Source of the DNA: Achatina immaculata
Taxonomy: Eukaryota > Mollusca > Gastropoda > Stylommatophora > Achatinidae
Assembly (NCBI GenBank): GCA_009760885.1
Contig: CM019713.1
Location: 79,922,247-79,986,246 of the forward strand
Direction: 5' to 3'
Length of the DNA stretch: 64,000 nucleotides
Part shown: piece after piece, positions 1 through 11,053 of the stretch
Numbering within the stretch: position 1 is the first letter of the stretch
How the letters are laid out: each line of letters opens with the position of its first letter
The notes under the pieces: generated by a model
Told to the model about the DNA's origin: nothing
The model's database searches: none
Seen by the model: the letters and a program-made list of their open reading frames with translations, nothing else
Position numbers and translations under genes: made by a program

Positions 1-829
1 AAAAGCCATAACAACAAGGAAGATACTTACTGACTGAACCACAAGGAGTTAAAGGAGCGAAAATAAACAATGTGATATAATGGAAGAGAAAGGAAAATCG
101 TCAACATCGATAACGGAAAAATTTAGTAACTCACATTTCCATAAATGAATTTCCACTAGTGTCCATAACTGTACAGAACATGATGATGATAATCAAGATC
201 ATTATACATAACGGAACAAAATTTAAATTGTGAAAGTAAGAAAGTCATTGTATTCAAGGTTTCAAAATCTCCGTGCCCGCCATGTATGCATCTTATGCTT
301 TTGTAAGATGCTTAAGACTGCTTATATAGTTCTTCTTGGGTCACTATGTGTGCTGAATCTTGCTACAACACATGTTTAAGGAAGTGGCGAGGGGAACATT
401 AGTGACGTGGTCATGTGACTGAGTGCTTACTAACTTGGCCACGAGAGGGTGTTATGGCGGGACTTTTGGAGAGATACCAGCTGTGTGAAAGCTAAAGGAT
501 GGACTATGAGAATAGTCAAGGTCTTTATCCGTCTACATGAGTGCTGAGAAAGTGATTGAACATAAGTATATATGTGAGCTGGACTTGTACTTGGACCTGT
601 TCTTCAAAGAAGGGGTTGTCTGAATCACGGTCAAAGCAAATGTGAAGTGTTCGATTGTTTGAATGTTGTTGTATGTTGATCTGTCATTTTTACAGATTTT
701 AATGTAAACCGGGTAAACACTGGCAGAGAAGTTTCATGTTGCTTGTCTGTAAGAGTGATAACTCGATACTGATCAATGCAATAGAAGTGTCATTTACCAG
801 GAAGAAAAAAAAACAGCCAAGTCTATATT
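1..829. other. No recognisable gene
   Basis: I see no coding region, repeat array or RNA gene here on either strand. The left-hand continuation of the minus-strand EGF / F5/8 type C gene should lie beyond this edge; no further exon of it was recognised in this stretch. Confidence 0.5.
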
Positions 830-1420
830 CCTATAATGAACAAACAGACAAACCTAATTTTTGTAATGAAGAAGAGGAAAACCTATCTTATGTAATGAAC
901 AAATAGGTAAATCTACTTTTGTAATAAAGAAACACCTGCTCACATGCAACATGTCACTTTGTTGGTTGCCATGAACAGTCAGCCATATACGTGATTTTTG
1001 GTAATGAGCATAAAACACGTTCTTTTCTAATAAAACACATACACTTACTTGTTTGTAATGCACAGGTATATTTACTTGGCTGTAATGAAAAGGTAAATCT
1101 ACTTGCCCATAGTGACAAGTAAAATCTACTTGTCTGCAATATCTACGTGTCTGTAATGAACAGTTACATCTACTTGTCTGTAATATCTACTTGTCTGTAA
1201 TAAACATTTAAATTTCCTTATCTGTGATGAACAGTTAAATTTACTTGTCTCTAATAAACAGTTACATTTGCTTGTCTGCAATGAACAATTAAATGTATTT
1301 GTCTGTACTAAGCAGACTTACTGTCTTGTAATGAACAGCCATACCTCCTCGTTTTGTTACAAAATCAGTACTCGTTTGTTATGAACAAAAATGAAATGTA
1401 TGTCATGAACTTTATGATAT
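830..1420. repeat. Degenerate 27-bp minisatellite
   Basis: A run of diverged tandem units of about 27 bp built on TGTAATGAACAGTTAAATCT followed by ACTTGTC. Units are clearest between 1060 and 1330, where full units alternate with shortened 17-bp units such as TGTAATATCTACTTGTC. The array fades at both ends. The short open frames read through it on the minus strand are products of the repeat, not genes. Confidence 0.8.
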
Positions 1421-2040
1421 CGAAATAAAGGAAATAAAACTTACTTGTTTTGACAAGTAGAAACAGTTAACCTACTTCCATATGTTTCCCCTTATACTAG
1501 GGGACAATTCCTGAGGCACCACACATACTAAATCAACATTTACATATTTGTGGCTTTCCTGCAAGTCATTTAAATAACAACATAACCATTGAAGGTATAA
1601 GAATTAAACGTTTTAGCCTGATGCGGCGTGGCCTAGCTAGAAGACAGGGAACAGGGTTGGTAACTTATCTCCAGAGCGAGTCAGTTTCGTGGTAGAGAAG
1701 ACATCAAAACATTGAAGGCTGCATTTACTTGGGTTTAGATTAAATTACAAAGTCCATTAAGTATTAGGCTTCTGTATAGTAATCCAAATGCATCAACCCT
1801 GAGGTAAGATCACTTTAAGACTATGATGAATGGTGTTTAAACCGTTAAGTACCATTATATAGTCATTTGTATTGATTTTATCATATATTTAACACAGCCA
1901 AATTCCATATGTATCTACATATTATATTATCCTACAATAGTTCCCAAATTGTTACAAAAACCTACTAGAGTAACGGACGTATCATCCACTTAGATAGAAT
2001 ATATATATATATATATATATATCCCACATATAAAACCAAT
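1421..2040. other. Unannotated DNA with an AT microsatellite
   Basis: No gene is recognised. An (AT)n tract lies at about 1999-2024. Near 1455-1490 there is a unit (CAAGTAGAAACAGTTAACCT...) that resembles the ~37-bp repeats found at 2963-3130. Confidence 0.5.
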
Positions 2041-2042
2041 GT

Positions 2043-2420
2043 ATGATCCAGCACATTTCGTTAAGTGATCAATCACCAAGTCTGCTGTATGTGAACACGA
2101 AAGGAGTGCAAATTTCTAAAACACATTCATACCATGTTAAATGTAGAAGGTTTAAAATATTTAACCTAGAATTATTTTTAATTGATTTGCAGCCATGTTC
2201 TCTTGAATACATGTGCCATTTATCTCCCAAAGACGAGGCAAAAGAATATTGGATAAAGATCTTCAGAGTAATATTTGACAAGCATGTTCCATAAGAGATG
2301 TAAGAGTAAAACATCAGACGAAGCCACCATGGATAACACCTGAAATACTACAGGTTATGAGATAACGTGACCTGGAGCACACAAAAAAAACATATCACGT
2401 GTGACATATACAAACACATT
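2043..2420 (+). mobile_element. Non-LTR retrotransposon fragment (endonuclease end and linker)
   Basis: The frame starting at 2043 reads SLSDQSPSLLYV near its start, which resembles the SDHSPV motif closing an APE endonuclease domain, and then KCRRFKIFNLELFLIDLQ and KEYWIKIFRVIFDKHVP. This is the usual linker between endonuclease and reverse transcriptase in jockey/CR1/RTE-like elements. After a stop at 2292 another frame continues with KPPWITPEILQVM, the expected next block, so the copy is frameshifted. No other part of the element is present nearby. The family is assigned from the motif pattern only. Confidence 0.65.
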
Positions 2421-2773
2421 TAGATTATTGCTCAACAATCTAAGATGATTGCTGTGTCAAAAGCGCTTCGAAAGGGAGCGGTAAATCTTATCAGTGACAC
2501 AGATCATGCACAGACAACACACAACCACATATGTATCAAAATTCTGCTTCTCAAGAACAATGCCAAATAAGTTCTTCACAATTGTTATTTGCCGAAATAC
2601 TGGATACTGTAGTTCCTCCTTTCGTACTTTCTGCCAAGTCAGTTCATCACAAGTATTCTAACGCCCAAATATTGTGTGTTGTATGTTCTTCATTTATACG
2701 TTCTAGTCTCACTTTCATACTTTCTACCAAGTTAATTCATCAAATTATATCACAGTATCCTCGTCTTATCAAA

Positions 2774-2962
2774 GTAATCTATTTAAATTTAAGATTGCCT
2801 TTTTTGATATTTTAACAATTCCTTTTTTCCATTTAGAAGGAATCTTTTCTTCTTTCCAAATTGTATTAAAATTTCTCTGTATTTGTCTCATGTTATCGCT
2901 GTTAATAGCTATTAATATTTCGGGAATTATTTCATCTTCACCTGCAACTGTTGTTAAACCTA
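2774..2962 (-). mobile_element. RTE-type retrotransposon fragment (start of RT domain)
   Basis: The minus strand encodes AGEDEIIPEILIAINSDNMR and then WKEEKIPSKWKKGIV. The same block occurs in the near-complete RTE copy at 22730-22870 (AGEDEITAEMLKAINSDNMR). Only about 60 codons survive. The fragment abuts the ~37-bp minisatellite at 2963, and an open frame reads through both, which is accidental. Confidence 0.85.
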
Positions 2963-3135
2963 TCTTCATATATTTTCCAAAGTAGAAATAATTAGACCTC
3001 TCTCCATAGGTTTCCCCAGTATAAAAAGAAGAACCCACCTCCATACATTTCCACAAGTAGAACCAACTAAACCTACTTCCTTATGTTTACCGAACAAAAA
3101 TAGTTAAGCATACCTCCATATGTTTCTACCTCACA
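2963..3135. repeat. ~37-bp tandem repeat overlapping a splice donor
   Basis: Four to five diverged units of about 37-38 bp, each containing a version of CTCCATATGTTTCTAC followed by AAGTAGAA. The last unit (3095-3135) includes the end and donor site of the F5/8 type C exon at 3114-3329. The other units therefore look like copies of the exon/donor boundary laid out in the intron. Confidence 0.7.
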
Positions 3136-3329
3136 CAGTGTAAGTAAGCGATCTCGCAAAGATAAAATAGTTCCTCCTTTAATCATCAGTGAAATGACAG
3201 GAACCCTAGAGAGCAGATTAATCTCGTACACAAGAGACGCAGTCTTGCTTGTATCTTTGAAGTAGTTGGTTTCAGTGCCGTCTTCAGCAAATGTCTTCAG
3301 TGAAAATCCTCGAAGTCGTTTGTGAAGCG
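3114..3329 (-). CDS. F5/8 type C domain, second-half exon of a secreted EGF/F5/8 protein
   Basis: This internal exon encodes the C-terminal half of a discoidin / F5/8 type C (galactose-binding-like) domain. Readable landmarks are LHKRLRGFSLKTF near the start and LLTLCEVETYGG at the end; the L-T-L-C-E-V-E block is the usual final strand with its conserved cysteine. The acceptor is TTTAG at 3330-3331 and the donor is GTATGC from 3113. The exon is 216 nt, phase 1 at both ends, and its first partial codon joins exactly to the exon at 5115-5339 to give NRGG-A-LHKRL. F-type lectins carry RGDCC-x-ERL at this junction; here it reads RGGALHKRL, so canonical fucose binding is doubtful. The reading frame is intact. 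No later exon was seen to the left. Confidence 0.82.
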
Positions 3330-3599
3330 CTAAAGAAAGATTAATAGTTAAGGTAAACTGTTGTAAATTTGTTAACAGGTGTTAAAACAAATATGTCCCC
3401 ACTGATGTAAAGGTGAGGGAAACAATATATAAATGTTATACTATAGTTTAAAGAAAAGAGTAAATCCCTAGTTTTCATACCATTAAGGCATATTTGGGAT
3501 ACGGTATTAGGCTCGTATTTCCACCACCTTCGGCACGTGAACGTGTTATGGTGTTCGGTATCACGTCTGACTGATAAAGGGAAGACGTATCAAATAAGG

Positions 3600-4462
3600 C
3601 AGACCCTGGATGGCTGAGGCGGAGGATACAATAAAGTCAAAGTGCAATCTTGATGAAGTGCCTAAAGGTGATGACTGGATACGGGTACACATCCAACCTC
3701 AGTTAACAAAGATTATTATACAGAAGGGCCGTGAATGTCGAGACTGGGCACAAGAAGCAGCTGAATTTTGGGTTCAAGATCTCATCCAGCATCACTGTGG
3801 GTCTTCAGACACGGTAATATAAACAGATGGCTCAGTGACTCAGAACAGCAGAAGTGGTTGGGGTTTTGTTGTCTATCGAAATGAACGATAGTGCCACAGG
3901 GTTCAGGAGAACTTGAAGTCACTACGTCAAACATGCGAATGGAAATTGAGGCTGGGTCGGCGGCACTGGAATGGTTAGTTGCTCATGATGTGGTTACTGG
4001 TGTCAGTGTGACGGATTCACAGAGTATGCTTCGTAAGACTAAGAAGAGTTTCCTTCGAAAAAATGGGTTCATTTGTTAAGCCAGCCAACTGTGACTAGTT
4101 TAACGTGGCTTTATTATCCAAAGCATGCGGGAGTACATGGCAATGATGTGGCAGATAGACTTGCTGGACACGCTAAAATAAATGGCAGACTGACAGTGGA
4201 TGAGGGGGAGATTGCTAAGGCCGTACTGGAGATGCTGCGTGAATAGCGATAATGGAAGAAGAATGTAGCTGTGAAAAGACTGCTGGAGCTAGGACAAATT
4301 AAAGGTGATGACAGGAAATCTGAACTGTGTGGCAGAAAACACATCGTAAACAACCAACAATTGACAGGATCTATTAGCAAACATACTCTTGGATGGATGC
4401 TGCAGCATGTGGCGGAGGATATATCAGTTTATCCTGAATGCTGTGAAGCTGGAGTCTGAAGT
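3600..4462 (+). pseudogene. Broken RNase H domain of a retrotransposon polyprotein
   Basis: Pieces in three frames assemble in order into an RNase H domain as found at the C-terminus of some non-LTR elements. 3610-3822 gives DDWIRVHIQPQL and ends at an in-frame TAA that replaces the codon before TDGSV, the first catalytic Asp motif, with SGWGFVVY following. The frame from 3891 carries ELEVTTSNMRMEIEA (catalytic Glu) and VTDSQSM (second Asp). Near 4110-4200 a third frame gives KHAG and VADRLAGHA, the last conserved block. 4271-4459 supplies the tail. Stops and shifts make it non-functional. It lies in the 1.8-kb intron between two F5/8 exons, opposite to the gene's direction. Confidence 0.8.
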
Positions 4463-4799
4463 TTTGAACTTTGAACGCCCGGCCGCATTTACTTTCCCCG
4501 ATTTCTCTATGGTATTAATTTTTAAAGGTTGTGTGGAACGGCCTATGTGTGGATCCCACGGCCCATGTGGTGTATATGAGAAAAAAATCCCATTACTAGG
4601 AATTGAGACCTGTACCGCGGGATTACTATACCAAGCCGCTGTTATACTATAGTAAAGATATTTATAATAATTTAACTGAAATACAAAACACACAGATAAC
4701 GCTTTGGCTTTAGCCACCAGAATAACAGCAGCAGCAACCGCCACTACAACAGCAACAAAGAGGACATCGAAGAGTATAACACGTAATTGCTTTTATCAT
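4463..4799. other. Unassigned intron DNA
   Basis: Between the RNase H relic and the SINE I see no gene or repeat with a clear identity; a CA-rich stretch lies near 4720-4760. Confidence 0.4.
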
Positions 4800-4912
4800 T
4801 GCTGGGTACCCATTTTTTTTACAACTTCGTAACTGAAACTTTTCCTGCTAGGCTCGAAACACTGACCTCCGTGTGAGAGATGAGGGTACTAACCACTACG
4901 CCACTCAGTGAA
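4800..4912 (-). mobile_element. tRNA-derived SINE head
   Basis: Read on the minus strand the segment starts GAGTGGCGTAGTGGTTAG (A-box-like, 4893-4907) and about 35 nt later has GTTTCGAGCC (B-box-like, 4851-4860). This is the layout of an internal RNA polymerase III promoter of a tRNA-derived SINE. The tail beyond 4850 is not recognised. It is not a functional tRNA: no acceptor stem or anticodon arm could be drawn. Confidence 0.65.
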
Positions 4913-5114
4913 GAAATAAAGAAAGATAAATGTATTGCATTTATAAAAGTGTACATAATAAATACAGATTATCAACATAACGTGCTATAAATCAAAATGT
5001 AGACCTATGTTACAGTCAGCAATTGTACAATGAAGCAACAATTATGTGACAAGATAATAAGACGGACGACAAGAAATCCATGAGGTATGTTATTGGCATA
5101 CAGTCTTACACTAC

Positions 5115-5339
5115 CTCCTCCTCTGTTGTAGATGACGATTCTGAAGAGAATCTGCGGTCTATTAAAGTCTAAGTACCACTCTGGCCCGCTCTCTTCGATA
5201 CCAGTAGTAGAGCACGACCAAGATTCTTCGTAATCGTTACTGGTGTTTCCATCCACTGCTCGGGATGGCATCCCTCTTGATATTTCATTTGTGAGATTGC
5301 TGGACTGACTTGCCTCTTGTCTGAGTGCCACGTTACGGC
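5115..5339 (-). CDS. F5/8 type C domain, first-half exon
   Basis: The exon encodes the N-terminal half of an F5/8 type C domain: RNVALRQEASQSSN, then SRAVDGNT (the conserved A-V-D-G-N-T block), WSCSTTG, PEWYLDFNRPQ and FRIVIYNRGG. The acceptor is TTTTCAG ending at 5340 and the donor is GTAGTG from 5114. An alternative donor GTAAGA lies 5 nt further but would break phase. With the first donor the exon is 225 nt, phase 1 at both ends. It joins upstream to the exon at 12063-12242 (ISG-G-RNVAL) and downstream to that at 3114-3329. The minus open frame continuing to 5005 is intron read-through. The family acts at the cell surface or outside the cell, usually in carbohydrate or lipid recognition; ligand unknown. 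Confidence 0.88.
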
Positions 5340-5577
5340 CTGAAAATATTTTTAAAATGATAAAATAAAGTAAGATTGGTTTTGAAGAATATTGTTCCAG
5401 AACGTAATTAAAAAAATAGAATGGTCACAGTATGATGATATTAACGACAAAGTACAATGAAACTGATGATGTTTTTAATACCTTACAATAACCGCACACA
5501 CAAAACATGGACCCTAAAGAACTGCAGTGTCAGATTTCTTAGCTAACCCCTACTTTCCATCATCCCATCCCCACATA
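5340..5577. other. Intron start, no feature
   Basis: Intron sequence between the F5/8 acceptor and the left end of the mariner element. Nothing further is recognised. Confidence 0.5.
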
Positions 5578-5604
5578 CAAGGCATGTCCAAAAAGAAACC
5601 GGAC
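5578..5604 (+). repeat. Left terminal inverted repeat of the mariner element
   Basis: It matches the reverse complement of 11054-11080 with 21 of 22 identical positions in the core GCATGTCC...AACCGGA. A TA dinucleotide precedes it. Confidence 0.75.
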
Positions 5605-6789
5605 TTTTATCATGACCAATAATAAAATGAGGGATCTAGCTAGCTATTATATTTATGTGTAAAAGTTACCTTTATTGTAATAACAGCCGCATAACGCCAA
5701 GACCGTTAATCATAAATCTGCATATGATAAAATGAGCGTTCTTGTAGTGCGCTTGATGATTTTTGATACGTTGCGCAATGAAGGATCATGAAGAGCAACG
5801 TGAATTTCTGTTTCGGATATAATGAAGCAGTATCTTTCTGTGCCTTGTACGCACAAAGTAAAGCAGAGTGTGCTTTGTACAGTGAGGGCACAGACTGATT
5901 AATTGTAGATGATACAGCAACAGAAGTAACAAATACATGACAGCAAAACGTTACTTCGTTAAGTGCTTAGTAGCAGTATTGAACCCAGTTAAAGAAAACT
6001 CCACAGTTCACACAACAACAAATTGAAGGTAACATGAATGACTGACAGTTACAGATATTCAGAAGTCCAAGCAATCAGTGAACAGCGCTACAGAAAAACG
6101 TTGATGTAAACATCACGCTAAGTCTGCAGTTACCAAAATCCTTGAACAAATTTAATGTGAGTAACAGAACATGCGCCCTAGCCTACTCTTTACATTGTTC
6201 GCCCATAAGAAATGGGGATAATTTAATGTAGTGTTTAAATTAATATCTTTTAAGTATGAAGAAACATTAAAAATTAAAATAAAAGTGGGCTACATGATAA
6301 TTTACTTATTTCACACCAAAAGCACAAGTTTATTATACAGGGTCCGGCATAAGGCATAGCTAGATTTAACTGACGTAGTGCACAGAAACTGAATACGTGT
6401 GAAAAAAAAAACATGGCGTCAGAGATGAAGCAAACAAACGGTCATTTTTAACAATGGCTTTTTGTCAAACACAACATTGCTCATTCACCGTTGAAACTTA
6501 TTTTAAAAGTGGAGTTTCGTCTATTAATATACAACTAAGTTTCGTTGTGATTTTGAGTTGCATCACCGTGATAATTCTCCCAATCGGAGGACAAAACAAT
6601 TTTGACGTGGGGCAAAATATATATATGCAGGAAACTCTCTACTGTAGAGAGCGGAACAACAACACAACTCCTTCAGATCATCAGAGGAATACCTCCCCTC
6701 AGACAAGTTTTTCGGCCCTATTAAACTCCTGACACTATAAGGAGAGTGCGTCCCTCTGGGTCATGACTCCCAGAGATCTTGTGAGATGC

Positions 6790-6893
6790 TTTTTATTTTT
6801 TTTTCTCAGTCCCGGGATTGAACCCATGATCTTCCAGTTTGCACTGCACTTTTTGAAGTGCGTCTTTAGCGATTTAGCTACGGAGGATTGGTA
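6790..6893 (-). mobile_element. tRNA-derived SINE head
   Basis: On the minus strand CCGTAGCTAAATCGCTAAAG (6864-6883) resembles an A box, and GGGTTCAATCCCGGGAC (6809-6825) is a near-consensus B box with its T-arm stem. A T-rich run follows at 6789-6803. The spacing of ~40 nt fits a tRNA-like pol III promoter. It interrupts the mariner-like element at 6338-7892. Confidence 0.65.
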
Positions 6894-6949
6894 TTGGTTG
6901 TGACAAATGAAATTACTTATGTTCCCAATGCTTGTTTCACATACTCCAC

Positions 6950-7270
6950 AGCAAGCATAAGGCCTTTTCTGCTGTTTCTGAAAGGCTTTTCAATGCCATT
7001 GCTCTTGCTTGTCCCTTTATGCCCAGTTGCTTACATAGGTCGTATGCTGCTGTTGCTACGAATCTTCTTGCTCCCACTTCTACAGCTATCACTTTTGCCC
7101 TGACTCCTGCCCCCTGCCTCAGTTTCTTGACCAGATCATTGTACTTCTCAAATTTAAATAAGTGCTGTTCCTCTATTCTAGTTTCATACGGGACCGTAAG
7201 CTCGATTATTAATACTTACTGTTTTTCTGTGGATTATACTACAATGTCCGGTCGCATTCCTGTGTTCTTT
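6950..7270 (-). mobile_element. C-terminal fragment of a retrotransposon reverse transcriptase protein
   Basis: The minus strand reads MRPDIVVYNP, then after a frameshift ELTVPYETRIEEQHLFKFEK, AKVIAVEVGARRFVATAAYD and ALKSLSETAEKA. The series PDI...ELTVP...VEVG matches the block that follows a zinc-knuckle in a widespread class of metazoan retroelement RT proteins, and it looks like a PD-(D/E)XK arrangement. The plus-strand element at 58110-60690 has the preceding part of the same kind of protein. Only this tail is present here. Confidence 0.7.
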
Positions 7271-7894
7271 AAGCAAACCGTTAATTACTTTAATAACAAG
7301 TATACTGGTCGTCCAAGAACTTAGCAGGCACCTGGCAAACAATTACTGTTAACAGTGATCTTTATGGGCATATGTTAACTGAATACTTCATTCCAGACCT
7401 GGCCAAAACTCACTAAACTGGTTTCAACAAGATGGAGTAACTGCCCATAGAGACCATCAATCCATGGCCATGCTGCGACAAACATTTATCATTTGTCTTA
7501 TTTCTTGATTTGGTGATATTTATTGGCCGACAAGGTCACCAGATTTATCGGCCGCAGACTTCTTTTTGTGGTGGTATCTCAAGAACACGGTGTATGCTAG
7601 TCGACCACAATCAGTTGCAGACCTAATAGATTGAATCCGATATTGCATTCAAAATATACCTTTGAACATGTTAAATGGTGTTATGCAGGAATTTCCCAAA
7701 CGACTGAGTGAATATATCTAATGTAATGGCGGTTATCTAACCAGCGTAATTTTCAAAACCTAATTATGATTGTCAGTAATAAAAAATAACCACTTTTCTG
7801 CGTTTCATTTCATTTTTTTTTTTACCAAAACATGTACAACGCTCATTTATTTTCCATTTTTAAAATCAAGCTATGCTTTATGCCGGACACTGTA

Positions 7895-9215
7895 CAAACA
7901 TTCCACACAGAAGAAGCTCCTTTTGTAAGACTTCCGAGAGTGGCATATACCAGGACAATCCGGGATTAGATTTCAGCAGTAGTCTGCCATCATGTCTGCG
8001 TCCTCTCTTCCTTGCTTCCATTGTTTTTATGTCTTGATGAAATCTTTCATCTTGCTCTTCGCTTAAGTCTCCAAGATTCTCTGGAAAGAGATCTAAGTGA
8101 CTGTGGCGAAAATGGATTTTAACACTCATGTTACAGCCAAGTCGGCTGAAATGAAAGAGCATATCCTATACTAATTGTGTGTAGTTGTCTGCCTTCTTGT
8201 TGCCAAGAAAGGTTTTCAAAACAAGAACAGGCACATGATTCAATTTAATTCACTGATGCTATGAATTATGGATCATTTATAAGTTTTCTGATCTGTGGAC
8301 CATCGAAAATTCCTGCTTTCAGTTTCTCCATGGTAAGTACAGGAACTTATGCACTATGTATTCAATGCACGAACCGTCTTTATTCAAAGACGTTATAAAC
8401 TGTTTCATCAGACTTAGCTTTATATGCAGTGTCGGCAGTATGAATCTATATCGTGCCACCAAAGGTTCCTTGGTTACATCTTGTCCTTCAACTACCATAT
8501 ATTCCCTCGAAGGTCAATCTTCTTGCCCAGTGTTCATGTTTGGCTCCACTTTCTCAAAGGCATAAAAAGAAAGGATACTTTGTGTAGCCACTTTGTTGAC
8601 CAAGTCACGTCTACAGAAATCACCCATTGATGTTCATGGGAATTTATGTTTTACAAGACAGACTAAAGGACGGCCTTATACTCCTCTTTCATCTTGGTAG
8701 AATAACCGATTGGAATAGAACCATATTTGTTGCCGTTATTTAGAAGAACACATTTCAGACTACGTTTGATGGCACGACGTCACTCACTTGAGTTGTAGTC
8801 TGGAATACCATTTTTCTTTACAAGGTTTCCGATGTCATTGCAGAATACTAAGTTATTATCTTTGGTAAAGAATGGCAGCAAATCCTTTTCTCTCCTTCGA
8901 CAGTGTAATTTTCATTACAACCCGAAGTGCTTCTTTTCATTTATTCTGGAGGCAAGCATTTCAGAAGACGTCTTGGAAAGATTTATTTCACTGATCAAAT
9001 CACTCAATTCATTCTAATCAAAACGATCACTATGTGAAGTTGTTTGGAATTTACTGACACTGATCCCACTTTCTATACTTTGTGCGATATCAGACATGGA
9101 TGACTCATCCTCTGAGAGATGTGGTAGTTCAAGGCAAGATAGAACAAGTACAAGATCCGATTGCGAAACAGGTCTCCTCGCTGTAGGTAGAGCAGCGACT
9201 ATTTTTTATTACTTG
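7895..9215 (-). pseudogene. Relic of a repeat-associated protein family of unknown function
   Basis: Minus-strand segments line up, in order from 9200 to 7900, with a protein I have seen repeatedly in invertebrate genomes as a multicopy 'uncharacterized' family. The readable blocks are LPHLSEDESSMSDIAQS, NELSDLISEINLSKTSSEML, FFTKDNNLVFCNDIGNLVKK, CVLLNNGNKYGSIPIGYS, LPTLHIKLSLMKQF, and finally HLDLFPENLGDLSEEQDERF with HQDIKTMEAR. Many stops and frame changes are present. It may be a DNA-transposon protein (a Zator-type transposase is one possibility), but I cannot establish that. It starts directly at the right end of the 6338-7892 element. Confidence 0.6.
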
Positions 9216-10440
9216 AAATGATGTATGTGATATTAACAATACAAAAATAACAGTTCTCCAAACATGACACCAAAATAACCTATATATGCTCTTTTTACAA
9301 ACTCAGAAACAAGCTTTCTACGTGCTGTCAGTGTGTACTACGCACAAATATAGCAAAATAATTCACGCAGTTCCGCCTTGAAGTAACCATAACATCTATG
9401 GCGTTGGAATTTAAAAACTTGAAAAAATATGAGCGGGAATATACACACACCTTATATACGATCATAGCTATTATATAGTGCAACTGTTTTAAACACATAA
9501 AGTCGAGAAACCTTTGAAATATAAATTTTTGAAGTCTGCGAAAACTAACATTTACAATCTTAATTGTTTCCACATAATTATGTAATAAAACAGAACAAAA
9601 GCGATTTTGACATTTGAGCTATACATGTGCCATTCTGCGTTATAGGAAAGTAAGTAGGCGAAAAGTTATGAAATAAAGATCATTGTACACAGAGAAATCC
9701 GAGTAAATTAAATACACAGATTTCATATTCAAATAAGACAGCTTGTTATGATATCCCAAATCTGCAAAAGAGAGTTGTTAAAGAGAGGATTATAATTTTA
9801 TAAATTAAATCATATCTAAGAAACTAGAGCTATTGCACTCTATCCAATGCAGTTTTCTGAATCAGAGCTACAAATAAACCAAGGAACAGGCCTAAAATCC
9901 AATGGGCAGAGAAAATATGTTGTTGTTGTTGTTGAGCTATGTTATGATTGCACAACATGAGAAATCAACAATACAATAATACACAAACCATTCCGACGAA
10001 TTTGACTTCACCACTGGAATTTATTTACATCTACAATAAAAAATGACATACTAAACTCACATCAGAAATTCATCTAGATCGAAAAGATCTACACAGCAAC
10101 ATGTCTAGCACACTCTCATGTTGTCCTTTTTTTAGGACAAACATACATCTATTCATAATTCTAAGTAGACTTCACATAAACTACAACTGTGTTCTAAAAA
10201 GGGCACGCAGACAACTATTCTTACATGTTAACAACGCTACAAATCCAAACACACTAAGATGACACAAAACCCATGATGAACCACTAACACGTCTTCCGAT
10301 GAACCATCATTTCAAATCTGAGAATTCTCTTGAAGCACACATGTTGCCTTTAGCAGACGAATAGCCAATCATAATACTGCATTTCCGATACTAGATGAAC
10401 AAGGACATTCAACCTTTTTATGACCCCTGCACTGTTACAA
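9216..10440. other. Unidentified DNA inside the outer mariner
   Basis: About 1.2 kb with only short accidental frames. No homology, array or RNA gene is recognised. It separates the relic at 7895-9215 from the mariner transposase remains. Confidence 0.4.
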
Positions 10441-10499
10441 TAAGTATTACTTTCATTGAAACTGTTTCAAGGGCTTCAGTAAACCTGTGAAAGCAATTG

Positions 10500-11040
10500 T
10501 TTCAGCCGTTTGCAATCTCACGAGTGATATCGATGTTTCAGCTTTAGACGAAATTCCACAGAAGATGAATCCACATCCGAACGATCTTCCACGTTCATAG
10601 ATGACGATCAGATTGCGAAAGTGACAAATGAACAAAAAGAAAACCTAACTACAATCAGTAAGGAGCTGTTTGATTCTTAGAATTCTGACGAAGCATGAAC
10701 AAACAAAACCTGGATGCTGTATGTACAATGACCTGCAATATCACGGCTTATTCGTGAAAGTTTTGGCAAAGCACACGTCATCTCTTGACCCATACCCGCC
10801 CTACTCTCAAGATTTGGCTCCTATAGAAGGTTATGCTCCCAAAGTTGAAATCAACCCTTACAGGTCGCGATATCAGATCATATAACAGATCAAAGAAACC
10901 TTGCTGCGAGGCACGCATGCTATCTCAGTAATCGAGTTCCAGGAGGTATTAAAAATCTGGAAAATACTTTGGGAGCGGTGTATCAACAGTGGAGGGAACT
11001 ATTTCAAGGGAGACAAGTCTGACTAATGTGTGGCTAGAGC
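10500..11040 (+). pseudogene. Mariner transposase remains
   Basis: Plus-strand fragments in changing frames give FIDDDQIAKVTNEQKENLTT (10590 on), like the region after the first helix-turn-helix. Then come KVLAKHTSSLDPYPPYSQDL-AP (10760-10825), the block leading to the third catalytic Asp, and WERCINSGGNYFKGDKS (10970-11020), the C-terminal signature. The catalytic Asp after L-A-P-C is lost (the sequence reads LAPIE), and the central part with the first catalytic Asp is deleted. The enzyme is inactive. Confidence 0.78.
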
Positions 11041-11053
11041 AAAAAAAAAAAAA

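Larger units (their letters stand above)
6338..7892 (+). mobile_element. Mariner-like DNA transposon with DDE relic, nested in the outer mariner
   Basis: The ends are inverted repeats of ~30 bp: CAGGGTCCGGCATAAGGCAT at left, and at right the complement of CAGTGTCCGGCATAAAGCAT, each bordered by TA (6336-6337, 7893-7894). Inside, the plus strand begins with MAFCQTQHCSFTVETYFKSG (6454 on), like the N-terminal helix-turn-helix of this transposase type. It resumes after an interruption at about 7300-7740 with WFQQDGVTAHRDH, FGDIYWPTRSPDLSAADFF and VMQEFPKRL. These match the second and third catalytic-Asp regions of Tc1/mariner DDE enzymes. Stops and frameshifts are frequent. The middle (~6620-7290) is replaced by a SINE and a retrotransposon fragment. 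Confidence 0.82.

Noticed and set aside
1060..1420. Possible CRISPR-like repeat array
   Set aside because: Units are contiguous and degenerate with no spacers; this is a minisatellite in a eukaryotic genome.
4800..4912. Functional tRNA gene on the minus strand
   Set aside because: Only A- and B-box-like sequences are present; no cloverleaf with acceptor stem could be drawn.
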